Below, one piece after another: positions 36,149 to 44,976 of a stretch of DNA of 64,000 bases. The notes under the pieces are model-generated. The model worked only from the letters and a program-made list of their open reading frames with translations. It was not told the DNA's origin and did no database searches. Origin of the DNA: Candidatus Nitrohelix vancouverensis (GTDB lineage: Bacteria; Nitrospinota; Nitrospinia; Nitrospinales; VA-1); contig CP048620.1 in the NCBI GenBank assembly GCA_015698305.1, forward strand, positions 1,886,557-1,950,556, read 5' to 3'. Position numbers and translations under genes: made by a program. Position 1 is the first letter of the stretch. Every line of letters begins with the position of its first letter.

Positions 36149-36616
36149 TCACATTTTCTTCATTGGATTGGGGCCGCGAAAAACATTCAAGGTTTTAAAA
36201 ATACGCTCCTTGACGGCGTCCAGGTTGAAGATGGTGCTTGGCAGGGTCAATTCCCAGTCTGGGTGATACACTCCAATGAGTATGTTCTGGTTTTCCAAAA
36301 CCTGAATAATGATAAACATTTTGATGCCGTGTTCCTGTTGCACTTCCAGCGGCATCATGAAGGTTTCATTTTCCTCGCGCGGGCCATAGCGCATTGCGGC
36401 CTTGCCCGACACGAGGGGTTTGAAATTGATGGAATTCAAATACTCTTCCAGTTCGGGGTACGTGTTTTCTTTGGGAAACACGACGATTCCAAATTCTTCA
36501 GGATTCTTATAGAGCTGATAGTCCATCGCCAGCGCATCGGACTGTGGCGTGAACAGAATGCTACAAAAAAACAGCGCGGCGGCAATCAAGGGAGTGAACA
36601 ATTTTCGAGTCGTCAT
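36149..36616 (-). CDS. Secreted hypothetical protein
   Basis: A 155-residue protein with a signal peptide (LFTPLIAAALFFCSILFTPQSDALA). The mature part contains FGIVVFPKENTYPELEEYL, EENETFMMPLEVQQEHGIKM and VYHPDWELTLPSTIFN. I do not recognise a family. It is first in the direction of transcription of the minus-strand group that ends with the DUF1566 gene, and 45 bases after ndk. Confidence 0.72.
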   Translation of the reverse strand: MTTRKLFTPLIAAALFFCSILFTPQSDALAMDYQLYKNPEEFGIVVFPKENTYPELEEYLNSINFKPLVSGKAAMRYGPREENETFMMPLEVQQEHGIKMFIIIQVLENQNILIGVYHPDWELTLPSTIFNLDAVKERIFKTLNVFRGPNPMKKM

Positions 36617-36661
36617 GTTTCAGCCTGGATTATTTTATCAATGTCTTTATTTTAACACGAA

Positions 36662-37078
36662 TCAGGAGACGATCTCCAATTGACTGAAGAAATAAGAGAT
36701 TTCGAATTGGGCCGTTTCGGGGGAATCGGAGCCGTGCGATGAATTTCTTTCGATGTCGATGGCGAATTCTTTGCGAATCGTTCCTTCGGCGGCGTCTTTC
36801 GGGTTGGTTGCTCCCATGAGGTCGCGCCAGCCGGTGATGGCATTTTCTTTTTCCAGGACCAGTAATACAACGGGGCCAGAGCTCATGAAGGTGGTGAGGT
36901 CGTCAAAGAAGGGGCGCTCTTTATGCACGGCATAAAAGCCCTGCGCTTGCTCTTTGGTGAGCTGGGCGCGCTTCATCGCAACCACTCTGAAGCTATTGGA
37001 TTCAATACGATCCAGAATTTTTCCGATCAGATTTCTTTCTACGGCGTCTGGTTTAATGATGGCAAAAGTTTTTTCCAT
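36662..37078 (-). CDS. ndk: Nucleoside diphosphate kinase
   Basis: A 138-residue enzyme with [59 protein letters not shown] and the active-site [13 protein letters not shown] holding the phosphorylated His. It balances nucleoside triphosphates. The terminator of the oxidoreductase operon lies about 45 bases upstream, so ndk has its own transcript start or reads through. Confidence 0.96.
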   Translation of the reverse strand: MEKTFAIIKPDAVERNLIGKILDRIESNSFRVVAMKRAQLTKEQAQGFYAVHKERPFFDDLTTFMSSGPVVLLVLEKENAITGWRDLMGATNPKDAAEGTIRKEFAIDIERNSSHGSDSPETAQFEISYFFSQLEIVS

Positions 37079-37120
37079 AAGGGTCTGTTTGGTGAATGGT
37101 TAGTGGGCGTCAACAATAAA

Positions 37121-37160
37121 AAAAAGGCATTTGGCGAGCCGGAGCCGGCCAAATGCCTCT
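37121..37160 (-). terminator. Terminator of the 2-oxoacid oxidoreductase operon
   Basis: On the minus strand AGGCATTTGGC (37158-37148) pairs with GCCAAATGCCT (37135-37125), an 11-bp perfect stem with a GC-rich loop, followed by a T-run of about nine. It lies about 25 bases after the stop of the ferredoxin-like gene. Confidence 0.88.
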
Positions 37161-37181
37161 TCTTTAAGTCTTTGAAACTTT

Positions 37182-37445
37182 TTATCTTAATACAAGGCCA
37201 GTGCGTTTGATGACGAAGCCTTCTTCAAGGTCGTCAATCCACTTCATTTCAATGGCGTTGTTTTTTGCAATTTCATCACAGATGTAAACGCAAATTTCAC
37301 AGGCTTTACAACGATCTACCGATACATATGCAGATTTATCCTGCTCACTGTAATTGATGCAATTGGCCTCTGGACAGTAAGTGGTGCAGAGGTGACAATT
37401 TTTAGCTGAACAAATCTCTTTGTTCACCTGAGCAATATAGTACAT
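37182..37445 (-). CDS. 2-oxoacid:ferredoxin oxidoreductase, ferredoxin-like (delta) subunit
   Basis: An 87-residue protein with two 4Fe-4S sites. The first is ICSAKNCHLCTTYCPEANC (Cx4CxxCxxxCP), the second CKACEICVYICDE (CxxCxxCxxxC). Such delta subunits carry electrons between the thiamine diphosphate centre and ferredoxin in pyruvate or 2-oxoglutarate oxidoreductases. It is the last gene of the four-gene set, followed by a strong terminator. The first cluster has Cx4C rather than CxxC spacing, a slight variant. Confidence 0.88.
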   Translation of the reverse strand: MYYIAQVNKEICSAKNCHLCTTYCPEANCINYSEQDKSAYVSVDRCKACEICVYICDEIAKNNAIEMKWIDDLEEGFVIKRTGLVLR

Positions 37446-37463
37446 GACTTCTCCTGTATTTAA

Positions 37464-38171
37464 TTAAACTGCGGCGGTTTTACCGGCCCCAGCGCCTTCG
37501 TTCGCCCAGCCTTGCTCCATCGCGTATTGATAAGTTGCGTCCAGCGTTTTCTGGTTCGCTTCGAGAAGTTTTTGCTTTTTGGCAAATTTCTTTTCGATGG
37601 CGCTGTCCAGAGCGGCTGTACCGCCGGATACGACGATGCCTTTGCCGACAAATCGATCTTTAACGGACGCCGCGAGGGATTCCAGATCGGGCAAGCCGAA
37701 AATAGCCGAAATAGCTCCGCACATAGCCATGTTCGTGGCCAAGTCGGTTTTTGCTACATCGTTTGCAATCTCAGTGGCAGGCAAATACCAGATTTTGGCT
37801 TCCTTCTCTTCCAACTCTTTCTGCTCATCTCGAGAAAACTTGAGAGGCGTCCGGTTGTTGATCAAGATGATGCCGCCCTGCTTCAAACCTGTATAAAATG
37901 GCATCGTGTAAGATTTGCCCAGAGTGATAACGGACGGATGAAAAATCATCAGAACGTTGGGGTAAATGATCTCACCGATCTCATAAATTTCCTGATTGGA
38001 AATGCGCACATAACTTTCAACCGGAGCATTGCGCTTTTCGGAACCGAAAAAAGGAACCAGCGAACTGAAACCGCCGGCGATGACCACTCCATTGGAAATA
38101 ATGTGCGATGCGGTAACGACGCCTTGCCCGCCAATTCCCGCCATTCGTACATTGTAGCGTTTGACTGCCAT
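37464..38171 (-). CDS. 2-oxoacid:ferredoxin oxidoreductase, gamma subunit
   Basis: A 235-residue protein that begins YNVRMAGIGGQGVVTASHII, the conserved start of the gamma domain, with SEKRNAPVESYVRIS and later MAMCGAISAIFGLPDLE. A C-terminal extension (from about 190) is rich in Lys and Ala. It belongs to the complex with the alpha, beta and delta genes. It lies about 24 bases after the beta gene. Confidence 0.88.
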   Translation of the reverse strand: MAVKRYNVRMAGIGGQGVVTASHIISNGVVIAGGFSSLVPFFGSEKRNAPVESYVRISNQEIYEIGEIIYPNVLMIFHPSVITLGKSYTMPFYTGLKQGGIILINNRTPLKFSRDEQKELEEKEAKIWYLPATEIANDVAKTDLATNMAMCGAISAIFGLPDLESLAASVKDRFVGKGIVVSGGTAALDSAIEKKFAKKQKLLEANQKTLDATYQYAMEQGWANEGAGAGKTAAV

Positions 38172-38195
38172 GAAATTCTCCCTGTGAATTATTTG

Positions 38196-39053
38196 TTACT
38201 TTTTGGGTTTCTTTTCAACTTCTGCCAAGAACTCTTTAGCTCGGTCAGAAATGATTTCCTCAAATCCATAACGCTCCTTCTCGATATCAAACGCGTCTTT
38301 CATAACTTCGGGCGTTGGGATCGAGTACTCAATGTTGCAGGAGGTGTATGCCTGGATGTAGGTCGACCCAATTTCGCGAGCAACCAGAATGGCGCGGCGG
38401 ATGGTTCGCATAACGCGCGCTGGATTGGTTGGTACGATTCGAGCGATATAATCTACGCCGGCAACCTTGGCAAGACCCATAGCGTCGGTCTTCTCGTTGA
38501 CTTTTCCGCGAGGAGCCATTTTGAGAACTTTACCTTGTACGGTCATGCCGCTCTCCTGGCCGCCGGTGTTGCCGTAAACTTCGTTGTCCAGCATGATGGT
38601 GGTGAATTTTTCACGTCGGAACCAGGAATGCATCAGGCCTTGAAATCCGATGTCGATCAAGCCGCCGTCGCCAGCCATGACGATGACGTCTTTTTTCTGG
38701 TTCGGGAATCGAATTTCCAGAGCGCGCTTCAAGCCGGACGCGGTGGAGTTGGTGTCGCCGTAGTTGCCGTAAATGAAAGGAACGTTGCCCTGGCTGATTG
38801 CCAGTCGTCCACAACCTGCGGTGCCAACCATGATGCTGTGCTCCGGGCACGGCAACGCGATGAACGCCAGTCGGATGAACAGGGTCATGGCGCAACCTGC
38901 GCACATGGGATGCTCTTCGATCAATTCCTTGAATTTACCCATATCAGTGGCTTTCATCTGCTTGCCATATTGGCCGTGATTGACCAAATCCTGATATTCA
39001 ACAGGAAGATGCTCTAAAAACCCCGGGGAAGGTTTAATGGTATCTAAAGACAT
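38196..39053 (-). CDS. 2-oxoacid:ferredoxin oxidoreductase, beta (thiamine-diphosphate) subunit
   Basis: A 285-residue protein with PMCAGCAMTLFIRLA and the thiamine-diphosphate motif MAGDGGLIDIGFQGL followed by DNEVYGNTGGQESG. It binds thiamine diphosphate and one iron-sulfur cluster. The sequence does not tell pyruvate from 2-oxoglutarate specificity. In a reductive TCA cycle, both enzymes fix CO2; the nearby sucC/sucD genes favour 2-oxoglutarate, though only weakly. The gap to the alpha gene is 115 bases. Confidence 0.9.
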   Translation of the reverse strand: MSLDTIKPSPGFLEHLPVEYQDLVNHGQYGKQMKATDMGKFKELIEEHPMCAGCAMTLFIRLAFIALPCPEHSIMVGTAGCGRLAISQGNVPFIYGNYGDTNSTASGLKRALEIRFPNQKKDVIVMAGDGGLIDIGFQGLMHSWFRREKFTTIMLDNEVYGNTGGQESGMTVQGKVLKMAPRGKVNEKTDAMGLAKVAGVDYIARIVPTNPARVMRTIRRAILVAREIGSTYIQAYTSCNIEYSIPTPEVMKDAFDIEKERYGFEEIISDRAKEFLAEVEKKPKK

Positions 39054-39168
39054 AGGAGTGTTCCTTAAAATATATGATTAATTGAATTATTTTTATTGTA
39101 ACGCCGGTCATTCACTCGAATGACCGACACTGAAACATTGCCAAGCTTACTCATATCCTGCCGCGTCC

Positions 39169-40371
39169 TTACGGATAGTCTTTTCGTGCTTGAGCCAGCC
39201 ACTCCAGAACCATCTCTGTGGGCATGGTCATGCCGCCGTAAACGCGCGGTCCACCAAAAATCTTAGCCTTACATTCGCCGTACAGAGTGCTACAAACTTC
39301 TTTGTGCAACCAACCTGCCTGATTGAACTCGGGAATCAAAATGCGTTTTGCATCTTTTACTGCGGCGATGATCTGCTGTCCCGGCCATGGGCGAATGGTT
39401 TTCACTTTCACGAGTCCCACGGTTCGTCCTTGCTCGCCTTCCTGGCGTACGGCTTCGCGAGCCTGTGATACGGCGGAACCGGATGCGATGATGAAGTCTT
39501 CGGCGCCGGGGTTGACAACTTCAATGCGTCCTTGGAGAAGTTTCTCAAAGTATTTGCCTGAGCGCTCAACTGCGGCGAAAACTTCCTGCTGCCAGCTTGC
39601 GTGCATGTGGTAGCTGATGAAGTTACTTTTCTGGATTGGCGCGTCGCGCGAAATACGCGCGGGCGGATTTTCGTTGTCCATAGCGGGTACGCAGTTTTTC
39701 CAGCCGTCGCGTTTGGTCAGCTTGTATTTTTCCGACGGCAAGGATACCGGGCCGCGAGCATGCGTAACAAAGAAACCGTCTACCGAAACCACACAGGGCA
39801 GGGTCACGTCGACATGATCCACAACCTCGGTTGCGGCGAGGGTGTAGTCGAAGAAATCCTGCTGGTTTTCTGCATGAAGCATCAACATACCGGTGTTGAT
39901 CAAGAAGGACATTTCAATGTTGTCGGGCTGAATTGCGAGAGGCGTGTTGATAACGCGACACATGTTGAGAAGAATCGGGTTAACGCGCGCGCCAGGCCAG
40001 GAGCTGATCGCTTCCATACCGCGCATCAGGCCGGGGCCGGAGGTGGCGGTCAAGGCTCGAACGCCTGCGCGGGATGCCCCGGCAATGGCGGACATAACGC
40101 CGATTTCTTCTTCACCACGATAGTATTCTTTAATATAGCCGTCATCGTAGAGGTAACCTGCTTGTTGCATGGTTTCACTCTGAGGGGTGATGGGGTAAGA
40201 GATCGCAACGTCTACGTTAGCACGGCGAATCGCTTCTCGCGCCGCTTCGCTACCCGTAATGAACTGAAGCTCGCGCGGCAATTCAAGAAGCATTTTTTCA
40301 GCTGAGATTTCTGTTTGTAAATCGCCTGCGGGAACCCAGTCTTTAGGTTTCGCGATAGCTGCATCAGACAT
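39169..40371 (-). CDS. 2-oxoacid:ferredoxin oxidoreductase, alpha subunit
   Basis: A 400-residue protein with the conserved SYPITPQSETMQ near residue 60, ALTATSGPGLMRGMEAI and a C-terminal domain (about 270-400) with VKTIRPWPGQQI. It pairs with the beta subunit to hold the substrate. It is first in the operon; the gene order alpha-beta-gamma-delta is that of a four-subunit enzyme. The promoter region is AT-rich with a 10-bp inverted repeat. An AGGAG ribosome site precedes the ATG. Confidence 0.9.
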   Translation of the reverse strand: MSDAAIAKPKDWVPAGDLQTEISAEKMLLELPRELQFITGSEAAREAIRRANVDVAISYPITPQSETMQQAGYLYDDGYIKEYYRGEEEIGVMSAIAGASRAGVRALTATSGPGLMRGMEAISSWPGARVNPILLNMCRVINTPLAIQPDNIEMSFLINTGMLMLHAENQQDFFDYTLAATEVVDHVDVTLPCVVSVDGFFVTHARGPVSLPSEKYKLTKRDGWKNCVPAMDNENPPARISRDAPIQKSNFISYHMHASWQQEVFAAVERSGKYFEKLLQGRIEVVNPGAEDFIIASGSAVSQAREAVRQEGEQGRTVGLVKVKTIRPWPGQQIIAAVKDAKRILIPEFNQAGWLHKEVCSTLYGECKAKIFGGPRVYGGMTMPTEMVLEWLAQARKDYP

Positions 40372-40713
40372 GTGACACTCCTGTATTTAAAATATAAAAA
40401 TGAATATATGTAAACTTCAGGTTAATGGATACAAATCCCCTACGTGACTTTATTCGCTAATGATAGGGAAAATAACATATTTGGCATATGAGAACAATAT
40501 GAAGAAGAAACTTTCTTCATATTTTTCCCTGACACTAATTATTTTGAAGATGAAGCGTTCTGAGTTTTCCCGCCAGCCAACTCAGAAAACTTGATAGTTG
40601 CATTCAAAATGGGATCAATTAACTCTATCAGCCTTATTCTATGTAAAATTCTCTCAGTTTGGAATGCTTATTTTTAATAGAATCTCCTGATAATGTCAAG
40701 TCCCCCCAATATT
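40372..40713. other. AT-rich intergenic region upstream of the oxidoreductase operon
   Basis: 342 bases without a gene, between the alpha subunit gene and the minus-strand gene at 40714. It holds the inverted repeat at 40497-40522 and AT-rich DNA that could contain the operon promoter (for example minus-strand TTGTTC-like and TTATTT boxes near 40475-40500), but no clear -35/-10 pair. I see no RNA gene. Confidence 0.5.
40497..40522. promoter_or_regulatory. 10-bp inverted repeat upstream of the oxidoreductase operon
   Basis: ATATGAAGAA (40497-40506) and TTCTTCATAT (40513-40522) are perfect inverted copies with a 6-base spacer, about 125 bases upstream of the alpha-subunit start. It may be an operator for a dimeric regulator. 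A T-run after 40522 could also give a weak plus-strand terminator, but there is no plus-strand gene before it. Confidence 0.4.
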
Positions 40714-41049
40714 TCAGGATTTTGAACGCTCTTCCTCGGGAATCATTCCTTCCAGAATCGACAACTCTTTCAGATAAGTGAAGGCTTTTTCCAAAAATTC
40801 ATTCATTGAGGAATCGTTCCTGAACAAAAGCGTTTTGCTTGCCAGTTCTGTGGTGTGGCAGACTTCATATTTAATAGGTTCCGAGCTGATGTATTTGACG
40901 ATGTCGGCTTCCCAGTGAATATGGTGGATCTCTTCTTGAGGTTTACTGCCAACGACGACGCCGTAATCGCCCACTTTGTACAGGAACTGATAGCCTCCCT
41001 GTCCGTTGGGTTCGGTCCTCGTGAGAATGAGATTGTTCTGATTAATCAT
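40714..41049 (-). CDS. Hypothetical protein
   Basis: A 111-residue protein without recognised domain. It contains YQFLYKVGDYGVVVGSKPQE, IHHIHWEADIVKYIS and a helical C terminus (LEKAFTYLKELSILEGMIPE). No signal peptide. It is transcribed in the same direction as the oxidoreductase genes but lies 342 bases before them, and is divergent from the gene at 41174. Confidence 0.6.
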   Translation of the reverse strand: MINQNNLILTRTEPNGQGGYQFLYKVGDYGVVVGSKPQEEIHHIHWEADIVKYISSEPIKYEVCHTTELASKTLLFRNDSSMNEFLEKAFTYLKELSILEGMIPEEERSKS

Positions 41050-41105
41050 AGGTTTTTAAATTTTATATAGGGATGTTCTTGATTTTATCGAATATTAATT
41101 TAGTG

Positions 41106-41114
41106 TGCTATATT
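41106..41114 (+). promoter_or_regulatory. Candidate extended -10 promoter
   Basis: TGC followed by TATATT (TATATT at 41109-41114) forms an extended -10 element about 60 bases before the ATG at 41174. There is no convincing -35 box, so support is modest. Confidence 0.3.
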
Positions 41115-41173
41115 AACCTTCCTGCAAGCCGCTAGGCTAGGAAAATCTTTAAATTTATTCAAGAGATGGGCTT

Positions 41174-41455
41174 ATGGATGCTATAGAATTGAACGATCCT
41201 GCCAAGATCGAGGAGTTTTTAGGAAACATTTCTCTTTCCGGAGAGGGTTTTAAGACAGATTGTCTTTTATTGGACGTGTATGAAGCGGGGCTGGATTACC
41301 CGGATTTTCTCAAGGCGGAAGGGGAGGATGCCGACGCCAGTTACAAAGGTGAGACGCCTGCATGGGCGAAATATCATGTGCGCCAGGGGAAACGGGTGTT
41401 CATGGTCTATGGCGGGCGTGGGTCACGCCGGACGCACTTCTCTGAAACGCCTTAG
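41174..41455 (+). CDS. Small hypothetical protein
   Basis: A 93-residue acidic protein: NDPAKIEEFLGNISLSGEGF, LLLDVYEAGLDYPDFLKAEG and a basic end (GRGSRRTHFSETP). I recognise no family. It has no signal peptide. A hairpin follows at 41463-41489, then the DUF1841 gene on the same strand. Confidence 0.5.
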   Translation: MDAIELNDPAKIEEFLGNISLSGEGFKTDCLLLDVYEAGLDYPDFLKAEGEDADASYKGETPAWAKYHVRQGKRVFMVYGGRGSRRTHFSETP

Positions 41456-41462
41456 GATGTAT

Positions 41463-41489
41463 TTTGTCCTCGAACGAGGGCAAAGTTTT
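41463..41489 (+). terminator. Weak terminator-like hairpin after the 93-residue gene
   Basis: TTTGTCCTCG (41463-41472) pairs with CGAGGGCAAA (41475-41484) with one G-T pair; the loop must open to about six bases. A short TTTT follows. Confidence 0.4.
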
Positions 41490-41569
41490 AGGAACCCAGG
41501 CTCTGATGAAATCATCCAAGCAGATACTTCATCTTTATAAATGATTAGAATTGAGGACTGAATAACGCC

Positions 41570-42007
41570 ATGCAATTTGACAAAGAAACTCAAGTAAGGA
41601 TTTTACGCGTTGCCGCTGATCGTATTGACGGTCGACCGATCCCGGAAATGGATGCGGCGATTGCCCAGGTGATGGATTATCATCCGGAGTTTGAAGAAAT
41701 ATGGGGACAGGGGGAGCTTGCCACTTATCCTCAGGAAATCGACGGCAATATTGTGAATCCTTTTGTGCACACGGTTTTGCATGTGATCGTTGACAAGCAG
41801 ATCAAGGATCAGGATCCTGAATTTGTCGCGATCACGATGGATCGTTTGATGAAGGATGGGGTTGCGGATCGCCACGAAGTTTTGCATGGCATCATTGCGG
41901 CGTATGCGGAAGTGTATTTTTCCAACTTCAGGCAGGGAAAACCCTTTGACTACCTTGATTATCAGAGCCGACTGAAAAACCTGTACATACAAATGGAGGA
42001 AGGCTGA
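41570..42007 (+). CDS. DUF1841 family protein
   Basis: A 145-residue helical protein. The region NPFVHTVLHVIVDKQIKD and the later RHEVLHGIIAAYAEVYF, with conserved His pairs (HTVLH, HEVLH), match DUF1841, a family thought to bind metal. No signal peptide. Function is unknown. It lies on the plus strand between two minus-strand groups. Confidence 0.72.
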   Translation: MQFDKETQVRILRVAADRIDGRPIPEMDAAIAQVMDYHPEFEEIWGQGELATYPQEIDGNIVNPFVHTVLHVIVDKQIKDQDPEFVAITMDRLMKDGVADRHEVLHGIIAAYAEVYFSNFRQGKPFDYLDYQSRLKNLYIQMEEG

Positions 42008-42011
42008 GCGC

Positions 42012-42209
42012 CTACTCCCATTGGCCGGGTTTCAGTCTTTCGTGGCAGACTTCGCAATAATCATCCGTGTAGCTGTTGGGATGAAAGCATTCGGGGCAAC
42101 GAAGTTCCTTGTCGCTTCCATAGGGAGTGAAAATGGCAAGACAGTTCTTGCACCAGGAGGCTTTATCTTCATTCGCGGTCCCGCACTGGGGACATTTATC
42201 AATAGACAT
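42012..42209 (-). CDS. Double zinc-ribbon protein
   Basis: A 65-residue protein with four CxxC pairs: CPQC, CKNC, CPEC and CEVC, enough for two zinc ribbons. It has no membrane segment or other domain. Such proteins are often small adaptors. It is convergent with the DUF1841 gene (4-base gap) and follows sucD on the minus strand. Confidence 0.75.
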   Translation of the reverse strand: MSIDKCPQCGTANEDKASWCKNCLAIFTPYGSDKELRCPECFHPNSYTDDYCEVCHERLKPGQWE

Positions 42210-42285
42210 ACATCTTAGATGGGCGCTTTGGGGAATTCGTTTCGAATTATTTTCCCGCCCGGTGAAAGGAACGTGTGGGGAATGC

Positions 42286-42314
42286 CGGCGGCGTTACGCC
42301 GCCGTTTTGATTTT
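42286..42314 (+). terminator. GC-rich hairpin near the sucD stop
   Basis: CGGCGGCG (42286-42293), loop TTA and CGCCGCCG (42297-42304) form a perfect 8-bp stem with a TTTT run on the plus strand. It can end plus-strand transcripts from the 41174/41570 genes; on the minus strand it lies right after the sucD stop and could slow or end sucCD transcription without a T-run. Confidence 0.6.
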
Positions 42315-42315
42315 G

Positions 42316-43188
42316 CTACTTCTTCAAAGCCTGAGCGATGGTTTTGCCAAGATCCGCCGGGCTTTTGACTACTTTGATGCCGCACTTCTTCATGATTTTC
42401 ATTTTTTCTTCAGCCGTTCCCTGTCCGCCGGAAATGATGGCGCCGGCATGACCCATGCGTCTGCCCGGAGGAGCGGTTTGACCTGCAATGAAACCAACGA
42501 CGGGTTTGGTGACATGCTTTTTAATGTAATAGGCGGCTTCATCTTCTGCGGTGCCGCCGATCTCGCCGATCATACAAATGGCTTTCGTGCCTTTGTCTTT
42601 CTGAAATAATTCCAGGGTGTCAATGTAGCGCGTGCCGATGATGGGGTCGCCGCCAATGCCGACGCAGGTGGATTGACCGATGCCGAGCTTGGTCAACTGT
42701 CCGACCGCTTCGTAAGTCAGCGTGCCGCTTCGGGAAATGATGCCGACCGAGCCTTTTTTGTGAATGTGCGCGGGCATGATGCCGATTTTGCATTTGCCGG
42801 GGGAGATCACGCCGGGGCAGTTCGGGCCGACCAGTCTGGAGGAAGTGTTTTGAATGTAGCGGTACACTTCGACCATGTCGTAAACCGGAATGCCTTCGGT
42901 GATACAAATGATCAGTTCGATGCCTGCATCTGCGGCTTCCAGAATGGCGTCTGCGGCAAATGGAGGCGGAACAAAAATCATGGTGGCGTTGGCCTTGGCT
43001 TTTTGTACCGCGTCTTTGACCGTGTCAAACACCGGAACGCCTAGAACCTTTTGACCGCCTTTGCCGGGGGTGACGCCTCCGACAAGTTTGGTGCCGTAAT
43101 TTTTGCATTGTTCGGCATGAAACATGCCTTCACGTCCGGTGATGCCTTGGACGATCAATCGGGTTTTTTCGTCTACGAGAATGCTCAT
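42316..43188 (-). CDS. sucD: Succinyl-CoA synthetase, alpha subunit
   Basis: A 290-residue protein with the CoA-binding region [58 protein letters not shown], and the phosphohistidine segment [20 protein letters not shown]. It interconverts succinate and succinyl-CoA. The ATG overlaps the sucC stop by 4 bases, so they are coupled. In the same region lies the 2-oxoacid:ferredoxin oxidoreductase, which would use or make succinyl-CoA. Confidence 0.95.
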   Translation of the reverse strand: MSILVDEKTRLIVQGITGREGMFHAEQCKNYGTKLVGGVTPGKGGQKVLGVPVFDTVKDAVQKAKANATMIFVPPPFAADAILEAADAGIELIICITEGIPVYDMVEVYRYIQNTSSRLVGPNCPGVISPGKCKIGIMPAHIHKKGSVGIISRSGTLTYEAVGQLTKLGIGQSTCVGIGGDPIIGTRYIDTLELFQKDKGTKAICMIGEIGGTAEDEAAYYIKKHVTKPVVGFIAGQTAPPGRRMGHAGAIISGGQGTAEEKMKIMKKCGIKVVKSPADLGKTIAQALKK

Positions 43189-44345
43189 TGGATTGCCTTG
43201 ACCACTTTTTGCGCGGCGTCCTTCATGCCGTCGCCTACCAGGAAATTCATCCCGGAATTTTTCAGTATTAGATGACCATCTTCCATATTGGTGCCTTCCA
43301 TACGGACAACGATGGGAACTTTAACATCCAGTTTTTTTGCGGCGGAAACGACGCCTCTTGCGAGGATGTCGCAACGCAGTATGCCACCAAAGATATTGAT
43401 GAAGATGGCTTTGACGTGCGGATCTGCCAGGAGGATGCGGAATCCGTTTTCGATCATTTCTTCATTGGCTCCGCCGCCCACGTCGAGAAAGTTGGCGGGC
43501 TCGCCGCCGGACAGTTTGATGATGTCCATGGTCGCCATTGCCAGTCCGGCGCCGTTGACCATACAACCGATATTGCCTTCGAGTTTGATGTAGTTGAGGT
43601 TGAAGGAGCTTGCATCAACTTCCATCGGGTCTTCTTCGTCGAGGTCGCGATACGCCAGAGTGTCTTTATGGCGGTGCATGGCGTTGTCGTCGATGTCAAA
43701 CTTGGCGTCCAGGCTCAAAACCCGATTCTCCCGCGTGATTACGAGCGGGTTGATCTCCAGCATGGAGCAGTCTTCTTTTTTGAAGCATTCATAGAGGTTG
43801 ATGATGAATGGCACCATCTCCTTCATGGCTTCCTTGCTGACGTTGAGCTGAAACGCAATTTTTCTGGCAAGATAGGGTTTGACGCCGATGACGGGGTCGA
43901 CCGTTTCCTTGATAATTTTTTCGGGCGTCTCTGCGGCGACTTCCTCAATCTCCATGCCGCCTGCTTCGCTGGCCATGATGAGTGGAAGGCTGGTTTCGCG
44001 GTCGATGACAATGCCAAAATAAAGTTCTTTGGCAATGTCCATGCCCTCTTCAATAAGAACTTTTTTGACGAGTCGTCCTTCGGGGCCTGTCTGCGGAGTG
44101 ACCAAGGTCATGCCCAGGATTTTCTTCGCATGTTTTTCAGCATCCGCCGGGCTTTTCGCGAGCTTTACGCCGCCGCCTTTACCGCGTCCGCCTGCATGAA
44201 TCTGGGCTTTGACGACAACGACGGGCGTTCCGATTTTTTTGGCCGCGGCCGGAGCCTGCGACGCTTTATCAACGACAATCCCGTTAGGAACGGGAACGTT
44301 GTATTTTCTGAGTATTTCTTTGGCTTGATATTCGTGAATCTTCAT
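43185..44345 (-). CDS. sucC: Succinyl-CoA synthetase, beta subunit
   Basis: A 386-residue protein of normal length. The N-terminal ATP-grasp domain begins [20 protein letters not shown] and has [20 protein letters not shown]; the C terminus has [17 protein letters not shown]-like sequence ([15 protein letters not shown]) and [12 protein letters not shown]. It lies directly behind a sigma-70 promoter at 44382-44410 and ahead of sucD. Confidence 0.95.
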   Translation of the reverse strand: MKIHEYQAKEILRKYNVPVPNGIVVDKASQAPAAAKKIGTPVVVVKAQIHAGGRGKGGGVKLAKSPADAEKHAKKILGMTLVTPQTGPEGRLVKKVLIEEGMDIAKELYFGIVIDRETSLPLIMASEAGGMEIEEVAAETPEKIIKETVDPVIGVKPYLARKIAFQLNVSKEAMKEMVPFIINLYECFKKEDCSMLEINPLVITRENRVLSLDAKFDIDDNAMHRHKDTLAYRDLDEEDPMEVDASSFNLNYIKLEGNIGCMVNGAGLAMATMDIIKLSGGEPANFLDVGGGANEEMIENGFRILLADPHVKAIFINIFGGILRCDILARGVVSAAKKLDVKVPIVVRMEGTNMEDGHLILKNSGMNFLVGDGMKDAAQKVVKAIQ

Positions 44346-44381
44346 AATTTTTTCGTTTATTTCGCTTCAAAAGGAAGCCAG

Positions 44382-44410
44382 TTTGTATCACAGGGGCTTC
44401 GGCTTGTCAA
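44382..44410 (-). promoter_or_regulatory. Sigma-70 promoter of sucCD
   Basis: On the minus strand a consensus TTGACA (44405-44410) and TACAAA (44382-44387) have a 17-base spacer; TG one base before the -10 adds an extended -10. It lies 37 bases upstream of the sucC ATG. Confidence 0.7.
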
Positions 44411-44535
44411 AACAAAATAAATACAAACCTTTTGCTTTAGCGCGGCTTGGAATTTTTACTGTTGCTTGGGTGGGGGATTAAAGAACGGGAGGGTGAGCGC
44501 GGATCAACGCATCGTAGGGCTTGGGCGCCGTGGCT

Positions 44536-44958
44536 TCAACATTTTGAGGTGATGGAACGAATCGGTTTCGCCTCGCCCTGATCTTCTTCCTGACTGAGTA
44601 GTTGTTGCCATGCTTCCAGTAATGGCGTGAGAACGCGTATCACGGATTCGAGCGCTTTCTTGTCGGATTTGATATTGGCCAGAGTCAACTGACGGATGAT
44701 GAATTGGTAGAGCGATTCGAGTTTGTTTGCAACGTCGCCTCCCTTGTCCCGATCTAGAGCGAGCGATAGTTCGTTGATGATGTCGTGAGTCTTTCGGATA
44801 TACAGACTTTTCTTCGCAATATCGTTAGAGTTCATGCTGTTCAGGGCCATACTGGAAAATTTAATCGCCCCTTCATACATCATGATAATGAGTTTTCCCT
44901 GATTGGACGTGGAAATCTCATTTTTCCGGTATTGGTAGTGGAAATTAGAGGGAACCAT
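44536..44958 (-). CDS. fliS: Flagellin export chaperone FliS
   Basis: A 140-residue protein with FHYQYRKNEISTSNQGKLIIMMYEGAIKFSS-like FliS core (NQGKLIIMMYEGAIKFSSMA), NSNDIAKKSLYIRKTHDIIN and ELSLALDRDKGGDVANKLES. FliS binds flagellin before export. It lies downstream of fliD on the same strand, after the 42-bp tandem repeat, with an AGGAG ribosome site. The C terminus is longer than in short FliS proteins (residues 118-140). Confidence 0.9.
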   Translation of the reverse strand: MVPSNFHYQYRKNEISTSNQGKLIIMMYEGAIKFSSMALNSMNSNDIAKKSLYIRKTHDIINELSLALDRDKGGDVANKLESLYQFIIRQLTLANIKSDKKALESVIRVLTPLLEAWQQLLSQEEDQGEAKPIRSITSKC

Positions 44959-44976
44959 ATATCGTAAAACTCCTAG

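Noticed and set aside
37512-39017. A 501-codon plus-strand frame opposite the oxidoreductase gamma and beta genes
   Set aside because: It lies wholly antisense to two well-supported subunit genes and has no ribosome site or motif.
43272-44420. A 382-codon plus-strand frame opposite sucC
   Set aside because: sucC is certain by motif and length; the antisense frame also covers the sucC promoter region.
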